From a virus, in IMG/VR virus record IMGVR_UViG_3300027896_000041, positions 1 through 61,128 of that record: 61,128 nucleotides of DNA; one strand, written 5' to 3'. Of this stretch, positions 49,640 through 57,979 are shown in pieces. The notes beneath the pieces were generated by a model. It did no database searches. It was not told where the DNA came from and was given only the letters and a program-made list of their open reading frames with translations. Position numbers and translations under genes: made by a program. The stretch's first letter is position 1; the number at the start of each line of letters is the position of its first letter.

Positions 49640-50173
49640 ATGAAAAGAAAAGATTATATTGATTGGGATACTACGTTCATAGGAATGGCTATCTTAATCT
49701 CACTTAGATCGAAAGATCCAAGTACTAGACATGGTGCAGTAATTGTAGATCAAAACAATCGAGTTGTGTCACTTGGCTATAATGGGTTTGCAAGGGGCGT
49801 ATCCGATGATATTTTCCCATGGACAAGTCCTGAAAAGTATGACTATGTTGCTCATGCAGAAAGTAACGCGATTGATAATTCGAGTGTACCTCTCACTAAT
49901 TGTAAACTTTATTTATGGTCAGAAAAAGGTTATCTTCCATGCTCGCAATGTGCAGTTAGAATGATTCAAAGAGGAATTTCGGAAGTTATTATAGCTACTC
50001 AGATATCAGAAAATACACAAACATATAACTGGGAACCAACTAGAAAAATGTTTGAAGCAACTGGTATAAAAGTAAGAATATTGGAACATCCATTTACAGC
50101 AATTAATAACGTAATAAAAGAATTTGGAAAAGCGGCAGAAACAGTAGTTAAAATAAAAGGAGATAGAGAATGA
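49640..50173 (+). CDS. dCMP deaminase family protein
   Basis: The zinc and catalytic motifs HAESNAI (HAE) and LPCSQC (PCxxC) are complete; RHGAVIVDQNNRVVSLGYNGF is the family N-terminal strand. It converts dCMP to dUMP for thymidylate synthesis and pairs with the dTMP kinase downstream. The ATG at 49640 is preferred because AAAAGGAG lies upstream of it; an ATG at 49607 has no site. Confidence 0.9.
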   Translation: MKRKDYIDWDTTFIGMAILISLRSKDPSTRHGAVIVDQNNRVVSLGYNGFARGVSDDIFPWTSPEKYDYVAHAESNAIDNSSVPLTNCKLYLWSEKGYLPCSQCAVRMIQRGISEVIIATQISENTQTYNWEPTRKMFEATGIKVRILEHPFTAINNVIKEFGKAAETVVKIKGDRE

Positions 50174-50637
50174 AGAAAGTATTAGTTATTGGTGCAGCAG
50201 TATGTCTAATGTCGGGAATTGTAATGGCACAGCAACCTCCAGCAGCTCCTATGGTTCATAAGTTTAATGAAAATATTCAGATCAAATCTGATAGTGACAA
50301 GCTTATGGCAATTGTAGATGTTGATGGTAAGGTTACTCTTACTGCCGGTTCAAGTTATGACGAAGTAATCAATATTTTGATCGTTCGAATGATCAAGCAA
50401 AATGGTCAGGCACTTGAGCAGATTCAGATAATGGGTAAACTAATTGATGATGCAAAGGCAAGAGCTAATGCAACTACCACAAAGGCAGCTGAAATATTCC
50501 AAATTTGGAATCCTCCTCAGACTAAAGAAGAACCGAAAAAAGTAGTAGAAGCTGTCAAAACTGTAAAAGAAACTCCAACTCCCGTAGGTAATAGGGGAAC
50601 AGAAAACTCATTTTGGCAAAAACTGACAGGTAAATAA
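50170..50637 (+). CDS. Secreted or periplasmic protein
   Basis: A signal peptide MKKVLVIGAAVCLMSGIVMA with an AQ cleavage site. The mature part has short strands, a helix and a Lys/Pro/Thr-rich C terminus. Coupled to the deaminase by ATGA. Function unknown. Confidence 0.75.
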   Translation: MKKVLVIGAAVCLMSGIVMAQQPPAAPMVHKFNENIQIKSDSDKLMAIVDVDGKVTLTAGSSYDEVINILIVRMIKQNGQALEQIQIMGKLIDDAKARANATTTKAAEIFQIWNPPQTKEEPKKVVEAVKTVKETPTPVGNRGTENSFWQKLTGK

Positions 50638-50638
50638 A

Positions 50639-50791
50639 ATGGCAAAAGATACTATGAGTAGAGTAAAAAATACCAAGCAGTTTGATGAAACTTTTGATAC
50701 AATGAAAAAAGCTAAAAAAGATAAATCGGTGAAATCAGAAGTTGTTAAGAAAACTGATTATGGTATTGGTGTTCGATATCATTATAAGTAA
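50639..50791 (+). CDS. 50-residue basic protein
   Basis: MAKDTMSRVKNTKQFDETFD then a Lys-rich stretch, ending GIGVRYHYK. It starts 1 nt after the upstream stop. Composition suggests nucleic-acid binding. The stretch 50792-50858 holds no further gene. Confidence 0.6.
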   Translation: MAKDTMSRVKNTKQFDETFDTMKKAKKDKSVKSEVVKKTDYGIGVRYHYK

Positions 50792-50858
50792 AGGTAATAA
50801 CTTAGATATCGGTGGTGGATTTCTACTAAATATTTTAGAACAAATCTAAAAGGTAAAT

Positions 50859-51752
50859 ATGATACAAGAATATATATGTAAACTATGTTCTAAAAAATTT
50901 AAGAACAATGGATTTGGTAAACATATTATAGGAATTCACCATATATCTATCAATAATTATTATAATCAATTTATTAGAAAAAATGAAGATGAAGGAAAAT
51001 GTGAAGTTTGTAAAAAACCAACTACATTTTATTCATTACCCGCAGGTTATCATAAATGCTGCTCTCGTAAATGCTCAGAGATCAGAACTAGAAAAGCAAG
51101 AGAAAAAACATGTTTCAAAAACTTTAATGGTCCTTCGCCATATAGTTCTGATTTAGTTAGACAAAAAGGAATAAATACATCAATATTAAGATTTGGTTCG
51201 AAACATGCTTTGCAAAATAAAACAATTATTAAAAGAAGAGAAGATAAATATTTTAAATTACATGGTGTAAAAAACCCATTTCAAAATTCAGAAGTTCAAG
51301 AAAAAAGAAGAATAACTTGTAATAAAAATTTAGGAACTGATTGGCCGATGCAGAATCTTGATGTTTTTCTTAAACGAGAAAAAGGTTATTTTAAAAGAAA
51401 AGAATTTATATTTCCTAGCGGAAATATAATAATTGTGCAAGGAGAAGAACCACAATTTTTAAAACATATAATAACACAAAACATCATTCAAGAAAATGAA
51501 ATACAAAAAGGTCTGAAATTTCAATATCTTACTTCAGATGGAAAAATAAAAAATTATTTTTCAGATTTTTTAATTAAACATCTAAATTTAATAGTAGAAA
51601 TTAAATCTAGTTATATTTTATCTAAATATGAAAAATATATGAAAGAGAAAGAAGATTGTGTTAAACGAAATGGTTATAATTTTATTTTAATTATTGATCA
51701 AAAATATGAAGAATTTGATAAACTAATTCAAAAATTACAGGAAACTAACTAA
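50859..51752 (+). CDS. Homing endonuclease, zinc-finger plus PD-(D/E)xK-like
   Basis: CKLCSKKFKNNGFGKHIIGIH finger, CEVCKKPTTF with CCSRKC, GVKNPFQNSEVQEK repeat segment, and at the end FSDFLIKHLNLIVEIKSSY (a D...ExK core). Its stop overlaps the dTMP kinase ATG as TAATG. Confidence 0.8.
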   Translation: MIQEYICKLCSKKFKNNGFGKHIIGIHHISINNYYNQFIRKNEDEGKCEVCKKPTTFYSLPAGYHKCCSRKCSEIRTRKAREKTCFKNFNGPSPYSSDLVRQKGINTSILRFGSKHALQNKTIIKRREDKYFKLHGVKNPFQNSEVQEKRRITCNKNLGTDWPMQNLDVFLKREKGYFKRKEFIFPSGNIIIVQGEEPQFLKHIITQNIIQENEIQKGLKFQYLTSDGKIKNYFSDFLIKHLNLIVEIKSSYILSKYEKYMKEKEDCVKRNGYNFILIIDQKYEEFDKLIQKLQETN

Positions 51753-52357
51753 TGCATATATGTCTAGAAGGACCAAATGGCGGCGGAAAAACAACAATCT
51801 TAAAAAATCTTGCAAAAAAAGGATATAGAACATTATCAAGTCCTAACGGAACATCACTTGCTCAATATCTTAGACCAGCATGTAGAGGAACAGATGAATG
51901 GACAAATTTGTCTGATATGGTAAAATTTCTTTTATTTTCCGCAGCTAGATGTGATGAATTTGATAAATTAGTTAAAAATCAAAAAGAAACAATTGTATGT
52001 GACAGGTGGCATTTTTCAACTTGGGTATATCAAGTTAGATTAGGAAATATACCAGAAAAATTATATGAAATGACTATACATCCAGAAGAAAAAATATCAA
52101 AAGTAATTATTCTTACTGGTGATCCGCAAACTCTTATTAATAGAGTAATATTGGAACGAGAAAAGAATCCTACTCATGGTGTTTGTACTTGGACAAAAGA
52201 AAAAGAAACCATGACTCGTATTAATGAAATATACAATAATGAACTTCCTGTATATTTAACAAATAAAAATATAAATATATCAATGATAGATACTACTGAT
52301 CGTTCAATTGATCAAGTTCAATGTTTAGTAGAATCAGTAATCAATCTAGGTAAATAG
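51752..52357 (+). CDS. tmk: Thymidylate kinase
   Basis: P-loop EGPNGGGKTT (7-16), DRWHFSTWVYQ (the DRxxxSxxAYQ motif, with W instead of the usual Tyr) and LILTGDPQTLINRV-type strand and lid. 201 residues is normal. It phosphorylates dTMP to dTDP. It follows dCMP deaminase in a nucleotide-metabolism operon. Confidence 0.85.
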   Translation: MHICLEGPNGGGKTTILKNLAKKGYRTLSSPNGTSLAQYLRPACRGTDEWTNLSDMVKFLLFSAARCDEFDKLVKNQKETIVCDRWHFSTWVYQVRLGNIPEKLYEMTIHPEEKISKVIILTGDPQTLINRVILEREKNPTHGVCTWTKEKETMTRINEIYNNELPVYLTNKNINISMIDTTDRSIDQVQCLVESVINLGK

Positions 52358-52365
52358 ACGGGTAA

Positions 52366-52403
52366 AAGGCACCATGATTATCGAAAGATAATCATGGTGC
52401 CTT
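52366..52403. terminator. Bidirectional terminator
   Basis: A perfect 17-bp stem (AAGGCACCATGATTATC) with a GAAA loop between converging genes. The minus side ends in CCTTTT; the plus side has a short T tract. Confidence 0.9.
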
Positions 52404-52419
52404 CCCACACGAAAAATTT

Positions 52420-52719
52420 TTACATTTTTCCTACTGGTTCATGCTGTAATGGATGTGGTATTACTGCATTCACCATTCTATCGGGAGTAGAAAGTACATT
52501 CTTTATTGCAGGTTTAACTGAGTGCACAACTCTACTGGCTCCTGATCCTAATGCACCAGCTACTTTCTTTCCGCCAATCATACCACCAACCATTCCTAAT
52601 GGTCCTAATGGAGCACCAGCTATAGCACCACCTATTGTTCCAGCTACATTAGCTATCGGTCTAATAATACCTATTTCATTAACAACTTTACTTACTATTT
52701 GATAGCCATTAATTCTCAT
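52420..52719 (-). CDS. Small Gly/Ala-rich virion-type protein, leader family
   Basis: MRINGYQIVSKVV start, then a glycine-rich hydrophobic region (GTIGGAIAGAPLGPLGMVGGMIGG) similar to membrane-active or glycine-zipper segments. The N-terminal 10 residues match those of the next two genes. A virion-internal or membrane-interacting role is a guess. Confidence 0.74.
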   Translation of the reverse strand: MRINGYQIVSKVVNEIGIIRPIANVAGTIGGAIAGAPLGPLGMVGGMIGGKKVAGALGSGASRVVHSVKPAIKNVLSTPDRMVNAVIPHPLQHEPVGKM

Positions 52720-52720
52720 A

Positions 52721-53065
52721 TTATTTAATCTCTGGTTTTACTTGCTTATTTCTAATACCATAACCCTGACCTTTAAATCTCCATCTAGCAAGTAAGGTTC
52801 CAACAGCAGCACCAACAGTTAATCCAGCAAGAGCCCAAACCCCGCCATTGATTCTTATAATTTTTTTAGCAGTTTCTGGGTTTGGAACACCTCTAGCCAA
52901 TAACTTATTAACAAGTACACCCACTGCAGCACTACCAAGAGCACCGACAGTTGCACCCTTCACACCACCCTTTTCTTGAGCTCTTCTAAGCTGCTGAAAA
53001 TCTTCTGGTGTTAGTGCTGGCGCATCAACAGCTTCACTTACTAATTGAAATCCATTCATCTTCAT
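52721..53065 (-). CDS. Small virion-type protein, leader family
   Basis: MKMNGFQLVSEAVDAP start; the V-S-E-A pattern is like the T4 capsid-targeting leader cut after Glu. Glycine/Ala-rich hydrophobic segments follow (GGVKGATVGALGSAAVGVL, LAGLTVGAAVGTLL). Confidence 0.74.
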   Translation of the reverse strand: MKMNGFQLVSEAVDAPALTPEDFQQLRRAQEKGGVKGATVGALGSAAVGVLVNKLLARGVPNPETAKKIIRINGGVWALAGLTVGAAVGTLLARWRFKGQGYGIRNKQVKPEIK

Positions 53066-53066
53066 A

Positions 53067-53339
53067 TTATATATTTCCTGCCTTTGTTAGTGGAGATGTT
53101 TTAAGACCTTTTTCAAAAGCTTTACCTAATCTACTACCAGATCCAACTTTAACATTTCTGTGTAATAAATCGGAAGCTTTACCAGCTATGTTTTTTTGGA
53201 AATCTGAAAATCCTTTATGAGTAACACCCATACTTTTTGCAACATTGGCAACGCCTTTACCTGTTACATCAGCTAGATATTTAGCAATTTTACCTTCGCT
53301 TAAAATATCACTCACTATTGTATAACCATTCTGCTTCAT
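53067..53339 (-). CDS. Small virion-type protein, leader family
   Basis: MKQNGYTIVSDIL start, followed by a basic helical protein of 90 residues (LHRNVKVGSGSRLGKAFEKG). Third in the tandem set. The leader would end at Asp rather than Glu. Confidence 0.74.
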   Translation of the reverse strand: MKQNGYTIVSDILSEGKIAKYLADVTGKGVANVAKSMGVTHKGFSDFQKNIAGKASDLLHRNVKVGSGSRLGKAFEKGLKTSPLTKAGNI

Positions 53340-53358
53340 GTAACATCCCTCAAATTTT

Positions 53359-53368
53359 TAATTTGTTC
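53359..53368 (-). promoter_or_regulatory. Variant motif GAACAAATTA
   Basis: 20 nt before the ATG at 53339, on the minus strand, identical to the variant before the gene at 2063. Confidence 0.35.
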
Positions 53369-53892
53369 TATCTTTTTATTAATAACAGTGGTCTAATTAT
53401 GGCTAGAAATTTATCTTTATCAAAATGAATTCCAGGACACTTTAATTTTGTATCATTTGAAATCTCATAATGCATCTTTATATTAGATATTGGTATTAAA
53501 AACCATTTCATTATTGATGCTATTGCTCTATATCCTAATTGTTGGTATGCTCGTGTATCAGCTGATATATAGTTATAATTTCCCGCCATTGCTATATGGA
53601 CTGAATTGATATACTCTTCTGATATATCAGGATATTCACAAAAATAAGCTAAAGGTCGAGACATAATTGTCTCATAGTCATTTCCAACTTTCTTACAAAC
53701 GAAATGATACGGTAAATCAAATTCACTATTAAAAACCCAATTGTAACTTCTGTAGTCTGAAATATTTACTTTCTTATCATCAGTTTTTGATTTTTCATAG
53801 TGTTCAAATTGACAAGTTAAATCATGGATAACTATATAATTAAACTTTTTAAAAGCTTTGGGTAAATATACTGGTTTATATGGAACTTGCAT
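53368..53892 (-). CDS. N-acetylmuramoyl-L-alanine amidase-like endolysin
   Basis: The order YIVIHDLTC (first His), LPYHFVCKK (central His), HIAMAGNYNY and a final CPGIHFDK follows the amidase_2/T7-lysozyme zinc fold, which cuts the amide between muramic acid and the peptide. In the tail cluster it may be a virion lysin used at entry, or the endolysin. Confidence 0.7.
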   Translation of the reverse strand: MQVPYKPVYLPKAFKKFNYIVIHDLTCQFEHYEKSKTDDKKVNISDYRSYNWVFNSEFDLPYHFVCKKVGNDYETIMSRPLAYFCEYPDISEEYINSVHIAMAGNYNYISADTRAYQQLGYRAIASIMKWFLIPISNIKMHYEISNDTKLKCPGIHFDKDKFLAIIRPLLLIKR

Positions 53893-53925
53893 TTATATTA
53901 ATCCTTTATCATTTGTTCCTTACTA

Positions 53926-54261
53926 TCAGGTATCTCCAACGATATGAGTAGGGCAACCTTCTGCTTGAGTATCACCACAATCATAACTATCATCAGTTCT
54001 AAAAGCTTGCAGCAAATTAATAAACGTTGTTGGTGCGCCAACTGCAGCTTCTGGATCATGGTAATAAGATGGAAGTGGAATAATACCAAATATCCATGCA
54101 AAATGTCTAGCTGCTTTATCTGTAACTCTAGATGCGTTCAAATATTCACATGAAAAGGTATCAGGAGAACCTGTTATTAATGTAGTTGGTGGAAAATAAA
54201 ATATATACGCCACCCAATGACCCACTGAATAATCTCCAATTCTTGCTTGAAATCCTGCCAT
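53926..54261 (-). CDS. Unknown tail-region protein
   Basis: 111 residues, aromatic-rich in the N-terminal half (HWVAYIFYFPPTTL), ending with an acidic, Cys-containing tail (CGDTQAEGC). No family recognised. Confidence 0.7.
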   Translation of the reverse strand: MAGFQARIGDYSVGHWVAYIFYFPPTTLITGSPDTFSCEYLNASRVTDKAARHFAWIFGIIPLPSYYHDPEAAVGAPTTFINLLQAFRTDDSYDCGDTQAEGCPTHIVGDT

Positions 54262-54274
54262 TGTTATTGTCTCC

Positions 54275-54463
54275 TCAATGCTGTGGAACTAAAGCAGCGA
54301 TAGTTGCAATCAATGTATTAAGTCCCAATGTTGGTATAACCACTTTAGCTAAATTAGTAGCTTTCGGTTTAGCTGCCCCAGATGAAATCTGTACAGAAAC
54401 TATAGTACCAGAGTACAATGCTATACTACCCTTAACTTCAAAATTACTTCCTGGTGCTGTCAT
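54275..54463 (-). CDS. Small structural-type protein
   Basis: The start at 54463 (MTAPGSNFEVKG) is behind GGGG; the outer Met overlaps the previous gene. Strands are followed by a hydrophobic C-terminal helix (LNTLIATIAALVPQH). Role unknown. Confidence 0.68.
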   Translation of the reverse strand: MTAPGSNFEVKGSIALYSGTIVSVQISSGAAKPKATNLAKVVIPTLGLNTLIATIAALVPQH

Positions 54464-54465
54464 TT

Positions 54466-54681
54466 TTACCCCACATATATCCAACGTTTATTTAAATACT
54501 CGGCTCGAACTAAATTAACAACTAATTTATGAATAGTTGGATCTGTTTTAATAGCATCTGCAACGATCTTATCAAAAGCAGCAATACACGGAGCCATTTT
54601 AATTGCTTCTGCAGTCATACCATCAAACATGACCCAAGCTTCACCTTCCGTAACAAAACTGAGTTCTAATCCACCACCCAT
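54466..54681 (-). CDS. Small tail-region protein
   Basis: 71 residues, begins MGGGLELSFVTEGEAW, then helices. It sits 2 nt before the next gene start. No family recognised. Confidence 0.7.
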   Translation of the reverse strand: MGGGLELSFVTEGEAWVMFDGMTAEAIKMAPCIAAFDKIVADAIKTDPTIHKLVVNLVRAEYLNKRWIYVG

Positions 54682-54692
54682 AAAACACCCCC

Positions 54693-54884
54693 TTAAACAT
54701 ATTCGTCTTTCAAATCAATAACTATATTTGCAATAGCTTCTATTGTCTGTGGACCAGTAGCAAGAACCAATAATATATCTTCTATGGATGCAGCCTTGGT
54801 TTTAGATCCTTGCGTCCCTTCTATATGATTAGCTATTGCTAATGCCATAGCAGCGACTCCTTCTGATTCTGTCATATATGCCAT
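54693..54884 (-). CDS. Small tail-region protein
   Basis: 63 residues, Ala/Ile-rich helices (VAAMALAIANHIEG). Preceded by a ribosome-binding site (AGGTGG) near the fibre gene end. Function unknown. Confidence 0.68.
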   Translation of the reverse strand: MAYMTESEGVAAMALAIANHIEGTQGSKTKAASIEDILLVLATGPQTIEAIANIVIDLKDEYV

Positions 54885-54892
54885 AACACCAC

Positions 54893-56182
54893 CTATATTT
54901 TCTTTATAAAAGCTAATACATAAAATTGAGGTCTATTTTCATGTGCTGTTCCAGATCCTTGAGATGTTACAGTAACACTGTGTGTATGATCTGTGACGGG
55001 ATTTATAGTAACTGTATGACCGTGTGATCCTGCAGAATTTATACTTACACTATGACTATGATCACCAGCACTACTAGTATTAGCATCAGTAATATCAGCA
55101 ATCGACAATGGAGTAGAACCATCCCTCGTTGTACTTCCATACGGTTGTCGATATCCATGACTATGACTTCCGGTACTATTAGTACTACCAGAGTGACTAT
55201 GATTTCCATTTGATGTTGCACTACCTGTTGGCGTATGTGCTCCTCCTGCACCAGTTGTTCCGCCACCACCATGATTATGCGCGGCCATTTCTGCAATTGA
55301 TAATGCATGTGTTGCTGATCCACCAGTATTTCCTATTGTATTATAATCAACAGTACTTGGATCATAACCAGCTATAAATTGTCCCTTTAAATTAGGAGTT
55401 CCATTATTTCCATTGCACAATGCCCACCCAGTATTAACTCCAACTCCGAGTCCGGTAGCATCAAATTCAGAAAGAGTTACAGAACCATGATACATTATAA
55501 TTCCACCAGAAGGAACTGAAAACGCTGAAAAATTAGCTACAATATTTCTAGGTTGATCCATTGTAATTGATAAAGGGTTTGTGATTTCACTCCCTGATGG
55601 TACATCTTCAGACCAGTAACTAAATTGCTGTCCCGCCCCTGCTGTAGCAGTTAAAGATACCACAGTTCCAGAATCATACCAACCAGCAGCGCCAGTTACT
55701 GATCCAGAGCCAATTTCGGAAACATTTAAATAATATTGCGTTTTCCATGTCCATGTTATAGTTGATTCTTGAGTAATTGTAAATGCACCAGTGCTGTTTG
55801 TAACACCTGTAGCTGGTACATCACCAGTACCAACCCAACCAGTCAACACATATCTAATTCCTGCAGCACCTGATACAGGTGAACCAGATACTTGACAGGT
55901 AACACTAGTTCCAACTTCATAAAAATTATCATATGTTGGTGGTGTAGGAGTACCATACGGACTAGTTACCCGGAGCTTAACAGGATCAGATAAAAATGTA
56001 CAACTGACAACACGATTTTGATTCATAATAATTGTCAGCGGATTAATGTATAATGAATCAATTGGAACATCCCCTGTCCATGTAACAAAACTATATCCAG
56101 CATCAGGAATAGCTGTAAGAACAACTGCTTCATTAGAAGGATGCGGTCCTGAAATCCCATCAATTATTCCATTAGCAGGCAT
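54893..56182 (-). CDS. Tail fibre with collar domain and InlB-like repeats
   Basis: The N-terminal 220 residues contain divergent repeats: GYSFVTWTGDVP..NPLTIIMNQN and QQFSYWSEDVP..NPLSITMDQP, like InlB-type beta repeats. A phage tail-collar part follows (NTGWALCNGNNGTPNLKGQF), then a Gly/Ser/His-rich region with SHSHGYRQP and HSHSVSINS, ending ENRPQFYVLAFIKKI, the usual fibre terminus. His pairs may hold metal ions in a trimer. Likely part of the host-recognition apparatus. Confidence 0.84.
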   Translation of the reverse strand: MPANGIIDGISGPHPSNEAVVLTAIPDAGYSFVTWTGDVPIDSLYINPLTIIMNQNRVVSCTFLSDPVKLRVTSPYGTPTPPTYDNFYEVGTSVTCQVSGSPVSGAAGIRYVLTGWVGTGDVPATGVTNSTGAFTITQESTITWTWKTQYYLNVSEIGSGSVTGAAGWYDSGTVVSLTATAGAGQQFSYWSEDVPSGSEITNPLSITMDQPRNIVANFSAFSVPSGGIIMYHGSVTLSEFDATGLGVGVNTGWALCNGNNGTPNLKGQFIAGYDPSTVDYNTIGNTGGSATHALSIAEMAAHNHGGGGTTGAGGAHTPTGSATSNGNHSHSGSTNSTGSHSHGYRQPYGSTTRDGSTPLSIADITDANTSSAGDHSHSVSINSAGSHGHTVTINPVTDHTHSVTVTSQGSGTAHENRPQFYVLAFIKKI

Positions 56183-56826
56183 TATATTATCTCCAAATTA
56201 AATGTTGATATTACAGTTGCAGATGTTGATAAAACCGAAGTAATATCAGTATATACTGAACTAGTAACTTTTAACTGTATTACATAAGAACCGGAATCAC
56301 TAAACTCTATCAACGTAGATAAATTCCATTGTGTCGGAACTGAAATATTACTATACTCTATAAATGAAACATTTCCAGGTGTCGGTTTCTTAAGTATAGA
56401 CCATTCATATGTAAACTCGGTCATATTCATATTTCCACCAGAAATAACAGAATCTAAATAATACTGTTTATTAGAATAAATATTAGAATCTGGAGTTCCA
56501 CTAGATGAACTAGAACTAGACGAACCAGAATATGGTTCAAAATTTGAAAATACTATTGTTGGTGGTTTTTGAGAAAGTTCTTCTGGATCCATTAATCCTA
56601 ACATTAAATCTGTTATTTTAGAACCCATGGTAGCTGCTATTTGAGCTTCTTGCTGCTCATAATCAGGAATGGTTTTCTGTAAATATTCATGAGTCAATTT
56701 CTTTAAATCATTTTCCTTTTCTTTCAATCCCTGCACCGGATCTTTATTCATTTTGGTTGGATCAGCATTATTGATATAAAGAGCTTTTATCATATCTAAC
56801 ATGTAGCTTGTTGGTGGTGTTGACAT
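56182..56826 (-). CDS. Tail-associated protein with Ser linker and beta domain
   Basis: 214 residues: an N-terminal helical part, a linker of eight consecutive Ser (SGSSSSSSSSG), then a PKD-like beta sandwich (FTYEWSILKKP, GSYVIQLKV). It overlaps the fibre gene by 1 nt. Confidence 0.72.
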   Translation of the reverse strand: MSTPPTSYMLDMIKALYINNADPTKMNKDPVQGLKEKENDLKKLTHEYLQKTIPDYEQQEAQIAATMGSKITDLMLGLMDPEELSQKPPTIVFSNFEPYSGSSSSSSSSGTPDSNIYSNKQYYLDSVISGGNMNMTEFTYEWSILKKPTPGNVSFIEYSNISVPTQWNLSTLIEFSDSGSYVIQLKVTSSVYTDITSVLSTSATVISTFNLEII

Positions 56827-56836
56827 TTATTATTCC

Positions 56837-57979
56837 TTATGAAAAATCAATAAATCCATTATTTGTTTTCGGGTTGCCTAATACAATTCTCATTGCTTCT
56901 CGTTGATGTGGTGCAAATATATAATTCATTATATTTGGATCTGTAATAGACATTCCTATTGGTACATTAGATAAAAACTCTTGCATCTTCCACATATTCA
57001 TACACGGTATAGCAGCGGTTGTACAATCGGTCAAATATTTAGCATATCCACCAACCAAAGATCCAGATATATCATATATTGCAGCTCTCCCAGTTCCACC
57101 CCACTGGTTATCTACATATTCTTCATTATTAATTTGATCATCTGCAGGTACGTTAGATCCAGTCCACATTGCATATCTACAGTATGGGTTTTTTGTATAC
57201 AAATTAACACCTGGTCCAGTAGTTAATGATAATTTATCAGATGGTACCCCACATTGATTTAATAAAAACATTATAAGATCTCTTATCCAAACATAATCAG
57301 GAAGTATAGGCGTATCTGAATAATATTTAGTTCCTAGATTCAATATATAATTAACCCCACTAGATTGTATATGCTGAACCACTTTTTTAACATAATCACC
57401 CTGTATAGTATCATTCCAATTTAGTGCAGTATATGGATAAGGTAAATGAGTCAAAAATGGATCATTCGGACTTCCATTAAAATCAAATATCGTGGGTATT
57501 ATTGTCATATTATATTGACTAGCTTGAATACAAATAGCATCTAAATTTTTCCACCATTTAGTATTCTCATCAATCACCCACTCAGTAGGATTTCTATAAT
57601 TATCATACACTGGAATTGAAAGCGGATCTAAAAATTGATTATCTATTGGAACTGGTTCCAAATCTTTAAATAAATAGAATCCAGTGTATGTTCCATAAGA
57701 TTTATCTACTAACGGAATAACTTTATCTCTATAGACATCTTTCAGATGTAATAAATTCATATGACCAACACCAACAAATCTTTGTATTTTAATAACAGCA
57801 GGCGTTGGAGGCGGACGCGGTACTGGAGACGTAACAACTGAAGGAGATGATGCTGAAGTTGGAACTGGAGCAGGATTAGGAATTCGACCAGATCCAGCTT
57901 GTGGTTCTGGTGATGGATTAGATCCAAATGTTAGAGCATATGGATCACCTAATTCTGGCGGTATTTTAAATGATGTCAT
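56837..57979 (-). CDS. Tail-associated TIM-barrel-like (glycoside hydrolase-like) protein
   Basis: A Pro-rich linker (residues 20-62) is followed by WWKNLDAICIQASQYNMTIIPTIFD, YVKKVVQHIQSSGVNYILNLGTKYY, and later WTGSNVPADDQ. The alternating strand-helix order and aromatic residues resemble a clan-A glycoside hydrolase barrel, but no family catalytic pair is certain. It may be a surface-polysaccharide depolymerase. The location is in the fibre/baseplate cluster. Confidence 0.5.
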   Translation of the reverse strand: MTSFKIPPELGDPYALTFGSNPSPEPQAGSGRIPNPAPVPTSASSPSVVTSPVPRPPPTPAVIKIQRFVGVGHMNLLHLKDVYRDKVIPLVDKSYGTYTGFYLFKDLEPVPIDNQFLDPLSIPVYDNYRNPTEWVIDENTKWWKNLDAICIQASQYNMTIIPTIFDFNGSPNDPFLTHLPYPYTALNWNDTIQGDYVKKVVQHIQSSGVNYILNLGTKYYSDTPILPDYVWIRDLIMFLLNQCGVPSDKLSLTTGPGVNLYTKNPYCRYAMWTGSNVPADDQINNEEYVDNQWGGTGRAAIYDISGSLVGGYAKYLTDCTTAAIPCMNMWKMQEFLSNVPIGMSITDPNIMNYIFAPHQREAMRIVLGNPKTNNGFIDFS

